Below, piece after piece: positions 10,091-18,056 of a stretch of 33,559 bases of DNA. The notes under the pieces were generated by a model. It ran no database searches. It saw only the letters and a list, made by a program, of their open reading frames with translations, and was not told the origin of the DNA. The stretch spans positions 1-33,559 of the forward strand of contig JADCAS010000014.1 of NCBI GenBank assembly GCA_020401865.1. The letters are read 5' to 3'. The DNA is from Phenylobacterium sp. GTDB taxonomy: Bacteria; Pseudomonadota; Alphaproteobacteria; Caulobacterales; Caulobacteraceae. Numbering within the stretch: the first letter of the stretch is position 1; the number at the start of each line of letters is the position of its first letter. The position numbers and the translations under genes are program-made.

Positions 10091-11557
10091 CTATGGCGTC
10101 ACCAGTGTGATCGAAAAGGCCGGCAGGTCCAGGCTCTCCCCGGAGATAAGGAAATCACGGCGGATCACGCCGGCGCCGGAAGAAACCCCCGCGCCATAAG
10201 GCGCGCTCAGCTGCCTGGCGCGTCCGTTCGCCCGCACGGCGACCGAGCCCGGAGTGGCGTTGAGGAAGAGGCTCCGGACCTCGCCATTCAGGCTGCGGAA
10301 GCGATAGCCGAAGAGCGGCTTGCTCGCCTCGTCCTGTCCAAGACCGAGGCGCTGCGCGGTTCCGCCCCCGCGAACAGCTTCACCAAGCAGACTGAGGGCT
10401 GCGCCGTAGGCGGTCTGGGCGAAGGGCGGCGCGGAGGTGACCAGGGGCCGACCCTCTGTGAAGTCGGCGGCAAGGCCGTCTGGCGTGACCAGTGCAGACC
10501 ATTGGCGCTCTCCGATTGCGACATGGAACACGGAGAGATCGACCGCCGAATGATCAAGGAAGTTCAGGGCGCGGGCGGCGGCTCCCAGTCCGCCGATCCA
10601 GCTCCCGCCGGTGACCGGAGCGGATTGGGTCTCGAAGACGTTCCACTCCGTGATCCAGATCGCCTTGCCCGCCGGGAGTCTCTGCCGGACCCTGGCCAGG
10701 AAGGTGTCGTCATGCCGGATCATCGAGGCGACGAAGGCTTCCGCACTCTGCGGGGACGCCAGAAGGGTCTGACCTGCAAGGTCGAAATAGGGGTGCACCG
10801 CCACCGCATCGATGGTCGCCCAGGCGCCGGACCGGTCCAGGGCGTCCATCCAGTCGTCAAAGGGGACGCCGACCGTCCGGAGGGGTGGTGGTGAAATCGC
10901 CGCGATCGACAGGCCGCCGACGTCACGCTTCATCTGCGAGGACCAGGCGGCGGCGGTCGCTGCGTACTGGTCCGCAGTCGGAAAGCGCGCCCTTGGGTTG
11001 GGGGTCCGGAAGTACTCCTCGTTCCCAAGCTCGAGGCGGGTAATGGGCTGGCCGACCGCCCGGAAGGCACGAATGTCGGCGATGTTTTCGTCGAGATCGG
11101 CGGTCAGCATATTGGCGGAAAGCAGGGCCGGCGTCCCGACCTGATCCAGGAGTCGATCCACCACCGAGGGCGTGAGGCCGCTGATCGCCTCGATCTCGGC
11201 GCTGAACCCAGACCCGGCGGGCAGGCCCGGATAGGGCGGAGGGCGAAGGCCGCCGCGGCTCCAACTCCAGGTTTCCCCCGGGGTTCCCCCCGGGATCCGC
11301 AAGCCTCCCGGGTTGAGGGCCCGGAGGCCCTGCACGAGCGCAGCGCTCTCCACCTGCCCGGAGACGCGCAGGAGGTTGAAGTTGTAGCTGGCGTAGTCGG
11401 CCGGAAGATCCCGTGCGGGTCCCTCAACCGGGACGATCGATGCGGCAGGCTGGGCGGGGGGCTGGGGCGAGCTCTGCCCCGAACCGCCACCGCCGCCACA
11501 GGCGGAAAGGGCCAAGGCCATTGGCAGAACAAGGCCGAAAGTCCGTTTCCGGTCCAT
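10091..11557 (-). CDS. Lipoprotein with glycoside hydrolase (clan GH-A type) features
   Basis: A 488-residue protein with a lipoprotein signal peptide, MDRKRTFGLVLPMALALSAC, whose lipobox cysteine is residue 20, followed by a glycine/proline-rich tether. It is predicted to be membrane-anchored and periplasmic or surface exposed. The body looks like a (beta/alpha)8 glycosidase: ITRLELGNEEYF (E180) fits the acid/base Asn-Glu pair and WITEWNVFE (E304) fits the nucleophile at the end of a strand, with AVHPYF between. The C-terminal 130 residues look like a beta-sandwich as in GH39, GH51 or GH79 enzymes. I cannot place it in one family or name a substrate. The ATG at 11557 has GGAG eight bases upstream. 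Confidence 0.7.
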   Translation of the reverse strand: MDRKRTFGLVLPMALALSACGGGGGSGQSSPQPPAQPAASIVPVEGPARDLPADYASYNFNLLRVSGQVESAALVQGLRALNPGGLRIPGGTPGETWSWSRGGLRPPPYPGLPAGSGFSAEIEAISGLTPSVVDRLLDQVGTPALLSANMLTADLDENIADIRAFRAVGQPITRLELGNEEYFRTPNPRARFPTADQYAATAAAWSSQMKRDVGGLSIAAISPPPLRTVGVPFDDWMDALDRSGAWATIDAVAVHPYFDLAGQTLLASPQSAEAFVASMIRHDDTFLARVRQRLPAGKAIWITEWNVFETQSAPVTGGSWIGGLGAAARALNFLDHSAVDLSVFHVAIGERQWSALVTPDGLAADFTEGRPLVTSAPPFAQTAYGAALSLLGEAVRGGGTAQRLGLGQDEASKPLFGYRFRSLNGEVRSLFLNATPGSVAVRANGRARQLSAPYGAGVSSGAGVIRRDFLISGESLDLPAFSITLVTP

Positions 11558-11671
11558 GTGTCGCTCCGCAAGAGGGTCCTGCCGGTGAAACGCCGGCCGC
11601 AGGGATTTCCGGCGAAGAGTCGCTGAAAAGAACCGCCGGGCCCCCGGCCGCAGACGATCCGCAGCGCCCGA

Positions 11672-13096
11672 TCAACCGCCCGCAGAGCGCCCGTTCATCT
11701 CGTCGCCCGCATCCTTTGGAAGGCGAAGGTAGAAGGCGAGGGAGACGAAGGTGACGGCGCCGATGACCAGGAAGATGGGGGCGACGACCTCGACGGTGAG
11801 GGTGGTGAGGCCCTGGGCCTGCATGGAGACGTGCAGGAGGGTGGCGGCGAGGCCGATGCCGATGGACTGGACCAGCTGCTGGGCTATGGAGGACAGGGTG
11901 GAGGCGCGGCTCATCCGCTCGGGGTCGATGTCCGCATAGGCCATGCCGTTCAGGCTGGTGAACTGGAGGGAGCGGAAGAAGCCGCCGACCAGGAGGACCC
12001 CGACGATGACGAGGTGGGGGGTGGCGGGGCCGAAGGCGGCGCAGGCCATGAAGCTGAGGCCGACGATGAAGGTGTTGACCACCAGCACCCGGCGGAAGCC
12101 GAACCGGCGGAGGATGGGCGGCGCCGCGGTCTTCATCACCAGGGCGCCGGCGGCGCTGACGAAGGTGAGGAGCCCGGCCTGGAGGGCATTCATCCCCAGG
12201 GCGACCTGGAAGAGCAGGGCGAGCAGGAAGGGATTGGCCCCCATGGCCATGCGCATGAAGCCGCCGCCGACCACCGAGGCGCGGAAGGTGCCGACCCGAA
12301 AGAGGCTGGTGTCCAGGATGGCGTGCGGATTGCCCCGGGCGTGGCGGGCATAGGCCCAGAGGAGCCCCAGGCCGAGGGCGAATAGGCCGGCGACGAGGAG
12401 GGGCGGCAGGACGTCGCGACCCAGGTTCTCGAAGCCGAAGATCAGGGCGGCGAGGCCGAGGCCGGTGAGGGCCACGCCCGGCCAGTCGGTGGGCGCGACC
12501 TCCTGTCCGGCCACCCGGGGCACATGGCGCAGAACGAGGATGAGGCCGACGACGGCGATGGGCAGGTTGATGAAGAAGATCCAGCGCCAGTCGGCGAAGG
12601 TGACGATGGCCCCGCCGAGGACCGGGCCGATCACCGGGCCCAGAAGGGCGGGCATGGTCAGGATGGAGAGGGCGCCGACGAGCTGCGACTTGGGGGTGGT
12701 GCGCAACAGGACCAGCCGGCCGACCGGGCCCATCATGGCGCCGGCGGCGCCCTGGGCGATCCGGGCGGCCACCAGGGCGGGAAGGGAGCCGGCGAGACCG
12801 CAGGCGGCGGAGGCGAGGGCGTAGAGAATGATGGCGGCGACAAAGACCCGCCGCGCCCCGAAACGGTCCGCCGCCCACCCGCTGACCGGCAGGAAGACGG
12901 CGGCGGCGAGCATGTACATGGTGATGGCGAGGTTGAGCCGGAGCGGATCCACCTCCAGGGCGGTCGCCATGGCGGGAAGGGCGTTGGTCAGGACCGTGGC
13001 GTTCAGGGTCTGCATCATCAGGGCCGCGCCGATGATGGCGGGAACACGCCAGTCCGCCGGGGCGGTCTCTGCGGGAAAACTGTCTGGGGAGGACAT
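11672..13096 (-). CDS. MFS multidrug-type exporter, DHA2 (EmrB/QacA) family
   Basis: A 474-residue inner-membrane protein with about 14 hydrophobic segments, as expected for DHA2 drug:H+ antiporters. Motif A appears as GWAADRFGARR after the second segment, RIAQGAAGAMMGP matches the motif B region and GPVIGPVLGG is the antiporter motif C, followed by the family-typical WRWIFFINLPIAV. The substrate is unknown. No adjacent EmrA-type membrane fusion gene or TetR-type regulator is present. Long reading frames in other frames across this gene are codon-bias shadows. Confidence 0.93.
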   Translation of the reverse strand: MSSPDSFPAETAPADWRVPAIIGAALMMQTLNATVLTNALPAMATALEVDPLRLNLAITMYMLAAAVFLPVSGWAADRFGARRVFVAAIILYALASAACGLAGSLPALVAARIAQGAAGAMMGPVGRLVLLRTTPKSQLVGALSILTMPALLGPVIGPVLGGAIVTFADWRWIFFINLPIAVVGLILVLRHVPRVAGQEVAPTDWPGVALTGLGLAALIFGFENLGRDVLPPLLVAGLFALGLGLLWAYARHARGNPHAILDTSLFRVGTFRASVVGGGFMRMAMGANPFLLALLFQVALGMNALQAGLLTFVSAAGALVMKTAAPPILRRFGFRRVLVVNTFIVGLSFMACAAFGPATPHLVIVGVLLVGGFFRSLQFTSLNGMAYADIDPERMSRASTLSSIAQQLVQSIGIGLAATLLHVSMQAQGLTTLTVEVVAPIFLVIGAVTFVSLAFYLRLPKDAGDEMNGRSAGG

Positions 13097-13168
13097 CGCG
13101 TCCGGAAAACCTGAAATACATGACCCTGAAACGAGGTCAGGTTCCCCCGCTCCGCTCCCCCTGCCAAG

Positions 13169-13576
13169 TCATTCCGCGCGGGCGTCGAGGGCGCGGCGCG
13201 CCGAGGCGGCGATGCGGGCGAGACGGCGGGCGGCCAGGGAGAGGTCCTCCGCCGCCCGCCGGGCGTGACGGCCGCCGAGGTCGCCGACCGTCGGCGGCAG
13301 GCCGGAGACGAGGGCGGCGGCCTCTGCGGACAGGCGTTCCAGTCGTCCCGCCGGACTGCGCCGCCAGGCCCGGCGGTTGGCGAGGCGGCGGCGGGCGGCG
13401 GCGAGGATCTGGCGCTCGCTGCGCGGCGGGATGCGGTGCGGGTCAAAGCCCGAGAGGCAGGCGCCCTGGCGGCGGGCCATGGCCTCGGACCAGGCCTGCT
13501 CGAAGGCGGCGTCGATCCGGCGTTCGATGGCCAGGCATTCGCCCAGCTCGCCAGGCGGGTCAGGAGAAAGGGTCAT
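13169..13576 (-). CDS. Hypothetical protein, Arg/Ala-rich, near the prophage repressor
   Basis: I do not recognise this 135-residue protein. It is helical by composition and rich in Ala and Arg, with the segments GFDPHRIPPRSERQILAAAR and RRAWRRSPAGRLERL. The ATG at 13576 (MTLSPDPPGEL) is preferred over an upstream in-frame start because a 21-base palindrome, probably an operator, lies immediately before it. It follows the repressor gene on the same strand with a 56-base gap and may mark the left edge of the prophage, but it could also be a host gene. Confidence 0.6.
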   Translation of the reverse strand: MTLSPDPPGELGECLAIERRIDAAFEQAWSEAMARRQGACLSGFDPHRIPPRSERQILAAARRRLANRRAWRRSPAGRLERLSAEAAALVSGLPPTVGDLGGRHARRAAEDLSLAARRLARIAASARRALDARAE

Positions 13577-13581
13577 GGCGG

Positions 13582-13602
13582 GACTGTAGCAAAAATACAG
13601 TC
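13582..13602. promoter_or_regulatory. Perfect palindrome, probable operator
   Basis: GACTGTA (13582-13588) and TACAGTC (13596-13602) are perfect inverted seven-base arms around an A-rich seven-base spacer (GCAAAAA). It begins six bases upstream of the ATG of the hypothetical gene at 13576 and 31 bases beyond the end of the repressor gene, so a bound repressor would block that gene. The binding protein is not identified. Confidence 0.5.
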
Positions 13603-13632
13603 GCACGCCAGTTTCGGCGGGGATTTTCCGGC

Positions 13633-14283
13633 TCACCCGCCCTGGATCAGGATGCGTCGGGCCTGCCAGGGCGGGACGATGGCGGTGATGTGGGCGGCCC
13701 AGCGCAACTGCGCGTCCCGGCGCGTGGGGCCGGCGACGCTCTCCAGGTCATAGCGCCCGGGCGAGGCGCCGCGCAGGAGCCGCTTGACCAGGACCTCGCC
13801 GGTGTCGAGCTCGACCACCACCACCTGGCCCAGCATGTCGGGGCTGGGCGGGGTGCGCTGGTCCTCGAAGTAGATGAGGGCGCCGTCGTCCGCGAGGCCG
13901 CGCATGGAATGGCCGCTCACCCGAAGGGCCACGGCGCGCTCCGTTCCGCCCGGGGGCAGGGGGGCGAACTCCGGCGGCGCCTGGCCCCCGGCCAGCAGGA
14001 CCTCGCCCCCGGGATCGGCGCCGACCCGTCCGATGATGGGCGCCGAACCGCCGCCGCCGGCTGCAAGGCCCGTCGCCGGGCCCTGAGCGTCGTAGAGCCA
14101 TTCCGGCCGGACGCCGAAGGCCGCGGCGTAGTCCCGGGACCGCCGCCAGGAGTAGGGGGCGTTGCCGTTCTCGTTGGAGGCGTAGGTGTTGCGGTTCCAG
14201 CCATGCGCCTCCGCCGCCGCGGCGGCGGTCTCGAAGCCGGCGGCGAGGCGGGCCTGGCGCAGGCGGGCGGCGCGGTCGTCCAT
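13633..14283 (-). CDS. Prophage repressor, HTH plus S24 (LexA/CI-like) peptidase
   Basis: A 216-residue transcriptional repressor of the CI/LexA type. The N-terminal 65 residues are helix-turn-helix-like (RLRQARLAAGFETAAAAAEA followed by NRNTYASNENG). The C-terminal S24 peptidase domain has the nucleophile in VSGHSMRGLADDG (S126) and the general base lysine in GEVLVKRLL (K167), so RecA-stimulated self-cleavage is expected after DNA damage. The scissile site is not obvious. It is divergent from three small plus-strand genes across an AT-rich region with inverted repeats, the layout of a lysogeny switch. Confidence 0.88.
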   Translation of the reverse strand: MDDRAARLRQARLAAGFETAAAAAEAHGWNRNTYASNENGNAPYSWRRSRDYAAAFGVRPEWLYDAQGPATGLAAGGGGSAPIIGRVGADPGGEVLLAGGQAPPEFAPLPPGGTERAVALRVSGHSMRGLADDGALIYFEDQRTPPSPDMLGQVVVVELDTGEVLVKRLLRGASPGRYDLESVAGPTRRDAQLRWAAHITAIVPPWQARRILIQGG

Positions 14284-14366
14284 GCGGGGACCCTAGCGAT
14301 CCCGGGATGTATGTAAACTACAAAAAATGTTTGCGTGTTCACTGTATGTTCCATACGTTTTCCGCC
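14284..14366. promoter_or_regulatory. Divergent promoter/operator region of the prophage switch
   Basis: The region is strikingly AT-rich compared with its surroundings. It contains GTATGTTCCATAC (14344-14356), perfect five-base arms around TTC, and TGTATGTAAACTACA (14308-14322), an imperfect inverted repeat with TGTA/TACA ends. Both share GTATGT, so they are likely operators for the adjacent S24 repressor. Exact promoter boxes are not assigned. Confidence 0.6.
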
Positions 14367-14687
14367 ATGAACCAGACCCGATCCCCCCAGCCCGGCGATA
14401 TCCACGATTACGCCGCCCTACGTCAGAGCGGGACGCACCCCGAGCGCGCCCGCACCGAACTCGATCTCCGCCCCGGCCAGGCCCGGCGGCTGGAACGGGT
14501 CTTCCGGGCCCGGGCCCTGAGGGGCGAGGGGGACCGGCAGCTGCCCAAGTTCGCCCACCACGACCGGCATGTTCGGGCGGTGATGGCGCAGGGGGGCTTC
14601 TGGGCCCTGTCGGAGAAGCGGATCGGCCGGGACGGGGTGGCTGTCTGCCTGCCCCTCGTGCCGCCGGTCGCCGGGAGGCGGCGTTGA
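14367..14687 (+). CDS. Hypothetical prophage early-region protein
   Basis: An unrecognised 106-residue protein, first gene transcribed away from the repressor. It is basic, begins MNQTRSPQPGDIHDYAALRQ and contains KFAHHDRHVRAVMAQGGFWA. No signal peptide or membrane segment is seen. The ATG at 14367 is chosen because upstream in-frame starts would lie inside the operator region; its ribosome binding site is poor, so the start is uncertain. Position suggests a Cro-like or other early regulator, but no HTH is recognisable. Confidence 0.55.
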   Translation: MNQTRSPQPGDIHDYAALRQSGTHPERARTELDLRPGQARRLERVFRARALRGEGDRQLPKFAHHDRHVRAVMAQGGFWALSEKRIGRDGVAVCLPLVPPVAGRRR

Positions 14688-14899
14688 GCGGCCCGGAGGG
14701 CGGGGCGACCCCTCCGACCGCCGCCGAACTGGTGGCCGAGTCCCTGCGGCGACGGCGCCCGGCCGGCCGGGGTCTGTTCCTGCGCCAGCTCATGGCCCAC
14801 GCCCTGGCGGGCCTGACCCTGCTGGAGGGCGCTGACGCGGCGAGCGAGGCCGCCTATCGCCTGGCCGATGCGGCCGCCAGCCCGCGGAGGGACGGATGA
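14684..14899 (+). CDS. Small hypothetical protein (TTG start)
   Basis: A 71-residue reading frame begins at a TTG that overlaps the previous stop codon (TTGA) and has a strong ribosome binding site, GGGAGG, six bases upstream. Its ATG-overlapping end (ATGA) couples it to the next gene. The protein is alanine-rich and helical, with FLRQLMAHALAGLTLLEGAD in the middle. The tight four-base couplings on both sides are the main evidence that it is translated. Its function is unknown. Confidence 0.55.
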   Translation: MSGPEGGATPPTAAELVAESLRRRRPAGRGLFLRQLMAHALAGLTLLEGADAASEAAYRLADAAASPRRDG

Positions 14900-15330
14900 C
14901 GACGATGCGGACCCCGGGCGCCCGGGCGCCGGTGCGCCGCCTCTCCGGCCTGGAGTCCCTCCAGCGCCGGGGCCGGATCAGCCGCAGCCAGAGGGCGGCG
15001 GGCGAGGCCTACGGCGCCGTCTGGCGACGGTCGCGCTCGGAGGCGAGCCTGCCCTCGTCCCTGGCGGCGGAGACGTCCCTGGGCCTGGGCGGCGCCCGGC
15101 GTGCGCCGGACCCCGGGCGCGGGCTGACGGCGGCGGAGGCCCGGTTGAGGGCGCGCCATCACCTGGCCGCCCTGAGGCGGCGGTTGAAGGACCATCCGAC
15201 CCTGGTGGCCGCCTGCGACCGGATCTGCGGCCAGGAGCTGACGCCGCGCGAGGCGGCGGGCGGCGACCGGGAGGCGGGCCGGCTGGAGGCGGTGCTGGCC
15301 ATTGCCCTGGACCTGCTGTTGCAGGACTGA
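14896..15330 (+). CDS. Hypothetical protein with DUF6456-like pattern
   Basis: A 144-residue basic protein, third in the small early operon, starting at the ATG of an ATGA overlap. The segment RRGRISRSQRAAGEAYGAVW and the C-terminal LEAVLAIALDLLLQD recall DUF6456, a helical alphaproteobacterial domain in which an initial recognition of an AAGERYR-like motif is followed by a helix-turn-helix-like tail. The match is from memory and only partial. A regulatory role is possible from its place in the switch region. Confidence 0.6.
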   Translation: MTTMRTPGARAPVRRLSGLESLQRRGRISRSQRAAGEAYGAVWRRSRSEASLPSSLAAETSLGLGGARRAPDPGRGLTAAEARLRARHHLAALRRRLKDHPTLVAACDRICGQELTPREAAGGDREAGRLEAVLAIALDLLLQD

Positions 15331-15356
15331 GAGAGGGCGTGGCGGCGAGGTGGATT

Positions 15357-15532
15357 GACCCCCTCCGGCCCGCTTCGCGGTCCACCTCCCCCTGAAGGTG
15401 GAGGAATTGCGGCGCCATTGCTCCCCTGCGGGGGAGCTCCCCGCGGAGCGGGGTGAGGGGGCTTGCTGAGGGGCCGATAACCCCCTCCGGCCCGCATTCG
15501 CGGTCCACCTCCCCCTGAAGGTGGAGGAATTG
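15357..15532. repeat. Intergenic stem-loop repeat cluster 5
   Basis: Three modules: GACCCCCTCCGGCCCGCTTCGC...GAAGGTGGAGGAATTG, then GCTCCCCTGCGGGGGAGC with the hairpin CCCCGCGGAGCGGGG, then a second copy of the first module with CCCGCATTCGCGG. They occupy the gap between the early operon and the convergent carboxylesterase. Confidence 0.87.
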
Positions 15533-15573
15533 CGTGGCTTCAATCGGAGGCCGGGTCCTGCGCAGCTGGCGAC

Positions 15574-17268
15574 CTAGAAGGTCAGACGCGACCAGGCGGT
15601 CCGGCAGTGGTGCTGGTCTCGGAAGGCTTCGGTGGTTATGGCGGCCACGCCGCCGCCGCTGGCCACGTCGAGGGCCTGGACCGATCCTTTGGCGAAGGGG
15701 GCCCAGGCGGGGGCGCCGGGGGCGTTCGGATCGCCGGTCCGGGCGAACTGGGTCCAGTAGGCGGCCATGGCGGCCTGAAGCGCCTTCTGTTCTTCGGTCG
15801 GCTTGGCCTCCCGCTGGGCGAACAGATAGGACAGTTCGGCGGCGTGGGCGGCGCCCTGGGGCAGGCTCAGTATGTAGCGGCCGCCGAAGGTCCCGACCAC
15901 GGGCGGCGCCGTCTGGTCCCGGAACTCGTACATCCAGACCCGGCCGCCCTGTGCGGCGATGCGGTCGGACACGTTGACGCCGTTGCAGGAGAAGGTGCTG
16001 GCGGTGGCCGCGGCGGCGGCGGCGAAGCTGGGCTGAAGGGCGGGGTCATCGCCGAACCGGCTGAGGGGATAGTACTTTTCCGTCAGGTCGGCGGCGGGCA
16101 CGCCCAACCGGGCCTCGACATCCTTCGCCGAGGCGAGATAGGCGGCGGGGGTCATCAGGAAGGACCGGTCGGCGGGGTCGAAGCTGGGCGGCCGGGCCGC
16201 GACGCGCCGGCCCAGTTCGTCCAGGGCGAGGAAGAGGCGGTTCTCATCCTCGTTGGCGCCGTTGAGGACCGGGACGCGATGGTTCCGGCCGGCCGCGAAG
16301 AGGGCCTGGATCGTGTCCGGCAGGACGCGTCCATCGACGGAAGGAACGAGGTTGCCCACCGCGCGTCCGTAGGCGGCGAGCAGCTTCCCACGGAGCAGCG
16401 TTTCCGGCAGGGCGCGCAGGCAGGCGGCGGTGAGGGCGGCGGCGTCGCAGCCAGGCGGCAGGGCCTGGCCGTCCAGCGCTGCGGTGAGCGCAGCCTGGCT
16501 GCGGGCCTCCATTCCCGCCTGGGTCAGTTGTTCGCCGACGCCATAGGCGCCGCTCTGGATGATGGCCTTGTCGAACAGTTCCTTCGACAGGGGCGAGGCG
16601 AGGTGGGTAAGGACGCTAAACCCGCCCGCCGACTCCCCGAAAATGGTGACGTTGCGGGCGTCGCCTCCGAAGCGGGAGATGTTGGCCCGGACCCACTTCA
16701 GGGCGGCCTGCTGGTCCATCATCCCGTAGTCGCCGGCCGAGCCCTTCGCGTCCCGCAGGGCGGGATGGGCCAGGAAGCCCATGGCGCCGAGCCGGTAATG
16801 AATGGCCACGACGACAACCCCCCGGGAGACCAGGGGGCTGGGATCGGCGTAGGTGGAGGCGTCCCCGAGGGCGAAGGCGCCGCCGTGGATCCAGACCATG
16901 ACCGGGAAGGGCCCCTTGCCCGCCGGCGCATGCACATCAAGGTAGAGGCAGTCCTCGCTGTCGTTGTTCGCCCGGAAGGCGGCGGCGAGGCCGGTCTGAA
17001 GGCAGGGGGAGGCGGTCTTCGATGCGGCGATCGGCGCGGTCCATCTCGCCGCCGGCTGCGGTGCCCGCCAGCGCAGGTCGCCGACCGGCGGGGCGGCGAA
17101 GGGGATGGCGAAATAGCTGAGCATGTCGCCGCGGACCGTGGCCTGGACCGGGCCGCTGCGGGTCTGCACGACCGGGGCGGCCTGGGCGAGGGCCGAGGCG
17201 GACATGAGGCCGGCGAGGATGAGGCCCGAGGCGGCCGCCCGGATCCGGGCCGTGATCGTCTTCTGCAT
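15574..17268 (-). CDS. Secreted carboxylesterase, type B family
   Basis: A 564-residue alpha/beta-hydrolase of the carboxylesterase/cholinesterase family. An N-terminal signal peptide (ASGLILAGLMSASALAQA) sends it to the periplasm or outside. The oxyanion-hole motif is VMVWIHGGAFALG and the nucleophile elbow is TIFGESAGGFSV. The acidic residue is probably in NGANEDENRLF and the catalytic His in GAAHAAELSYLF. EDCLYLDVHAP is also diagnostic of the family. The ATG at 17268 (MQKTITARI) has GGGGGGAA upstream; a longer in-frame reading lacks a signal peptide at its start and is rejected. It is transcribed against the prophage genes on both sides and separates the immunity and packaging modules, so it is a cargo gene or a sign of rearrangement. 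Confidence 0.92.
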   Translation of the reverse strand: MQKTITARIRAAASGLILAGLMSASALAQAAPVVQTRSGPVQATVRGDMLSYFAIPFAAPPVGDLRWRAPQPAARWTAPIAASKTASPCLQTGLAAAFRANNDSEDCLYLDVHAPAGKGPFPVMVWIHGGAFALGDASTYADPSPLVSRGVVVVAIHYRLGAMGFLAHPALRDAKGSAGDYGMMDQQAALKWVRANISRFGGDARNVTIFGESAGGFSVLTHLASPLSKELFDKAIIQSGAYGVGEQLTQAGMEARSQAALTAALDGQALPPGCDAAALTAACLRALPETLLRGKLLAAYGRAVGNLVPSVDGRVLPDTIQALFAAGRNHRVPVLNGANEDENRLFLALDELGRRVAARPPSFDPADRSFLMTPAAYLASAKDVEARLGVPAADLTEKYYPLSRFGDDPALQPSFAAAAAATASTFSCNGVNVSDRIAAQGGRVWMYEFRDQTAPPVVGTFGGRYILSLPQGAAHAAELSYLFAQREAKPTEEQKALQAAMAAYWTQFARTGDPNAPGAPAWAPFAKGSVQALDVASGGGVAAITTEAFRDQHHCRTAWSRLTF

Positions 17269-17468
17269 GTGCGTTCCCCCCGGACCCGACGGTCTACCGC
17301 CAGGGCCCGTCCCCTGTATGGCCCCGGGTTCGGGGCGGCGCAATCCGGGGTCGATGCAAAAACCCGGCGGTATTTTTTGGTCCCTCGCGGGGCTGGGGCT
17401 AGGATGCAGGCCTGATCCGGGGCTGCGCCTGCGGTCCGGGACCCTGACCTTCCGGGACATTCATCACC
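17269..17468. promoter_or_regulatory. Divergent region between carboxylesterase and late operon
   Basis: These 200 bases must hold the carboxylesterase promoter and probably the late promoter of the prophage. The stretch around 17352-17380 contains AAAAACCC and GGTATTTTTTGG, AT-rich islands in GC-rich DNA. I cannot assign promoter boxes with confidence. Confidence 0.3.
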
Positions 17469-18056
17469 ATGACCACGACGGCGACCGATGCCGGCGCGCC
17501 GGGAGGCTATTCCCGCGCGCTGGGCCTGCACATCTGCGACCGCACGGCGGCGGGGGCGGCGCCCCGGAGCCTGCGCCAGTCGCCCCTGAACGTGCGCCAG
17601 AGCGACCTGAGGGCCTGGCTGGACGGCGACCCCGAGTTCGCCGCCCTGTTCGGCCTGGCCTGCGCGGCGGGGGTGGCGCCCCAGCGCTACAGCCTGTCGC
17701 GGGCCGCCGAGTTCTGCCGGCGGGTGGCGGACGGGGCCATGGTCAGCGAGGCCTGCGGCCAGGCGGGCATGCCCTCGCTGGCGACGGTGCAGTGGTGGAC
17801 GCAGAGGCGGCCGGAGTTCGCCGCCATGCTGGCCGCGGCCCTGGACGCCCAGTCCCGGCGGCTGGCCGACGAGGTGACGGCCATCGCCGACGCGGCGAGC
17901 CCGGAGACCCTGCAGATCTCGCGCATGCGCATCGCCGCCAGGCAGTGGCTGGCCGCGCGCCTGGCCCGGCAGACGCCGGAGGTCCCGGGCCGGACGGCGC
18001 CCGCCGAGACCGACGGCTGGCCCGCCGGCCTGGTAGTGGAGGCGGCGGAGTTCTGA
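17469..18056 (+). CDS. terS: Phage terminase small subunit (Sf6 gp1-like)
   Basis: A 195-residue DNA-recognition subunit of the packaging motor. The central YSLSRAAEFCRRVADGAMVSEACGQAG region, ending MPSLATVQWWTQRRPEFAAML, is a helix-turn-helix. The C-terminal DEVTAIADAAS...ISRMRIAARQWLAARLA pattern is the signature of Sf6-type small terminases. The last 20 residues replace the usual lysine/tyrosine-rich tail. The TGA overlaps the ATG of the large subunit by one base. It is the first gene of the late operon. Confidence 0.85.
   Translation: MTTTATDAGAPGGYSRALGLHICDRTAAGAAPRSLRQSPLNVRQSDLRAWLDGDPEFAALFGLACAAGVAPQRYSLSRAAEFCRRVADGAMVSEACGQAGMPSLATVQWWTQRRPEFAAMLAAALDAQSRRLADEVTAIADAASPETLQISRMRIAARQWLAARLARQTPEVPGRTAPAETDGWPAGLVVEAAEF

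Noticed and set aside
11424..13121. Long minus-strand reading frame (565 codons) overlapping the MFS transporter in another frame
   Set aside because: It is very rich in Arg, Pro, Gly and His, the usual out-of-frame product of high-GC genes, and it overlaps a clear transporter with all its motifs.
13582..13602. LexA (SOS) box
   Set aside because: The CTGT and ACAG arms are nine bases apart rather than the eight of the enterobacterial box, and alphaproteobacterial LexA normally binds a GTTC-N7-GTTC direct repeat, which is not present.
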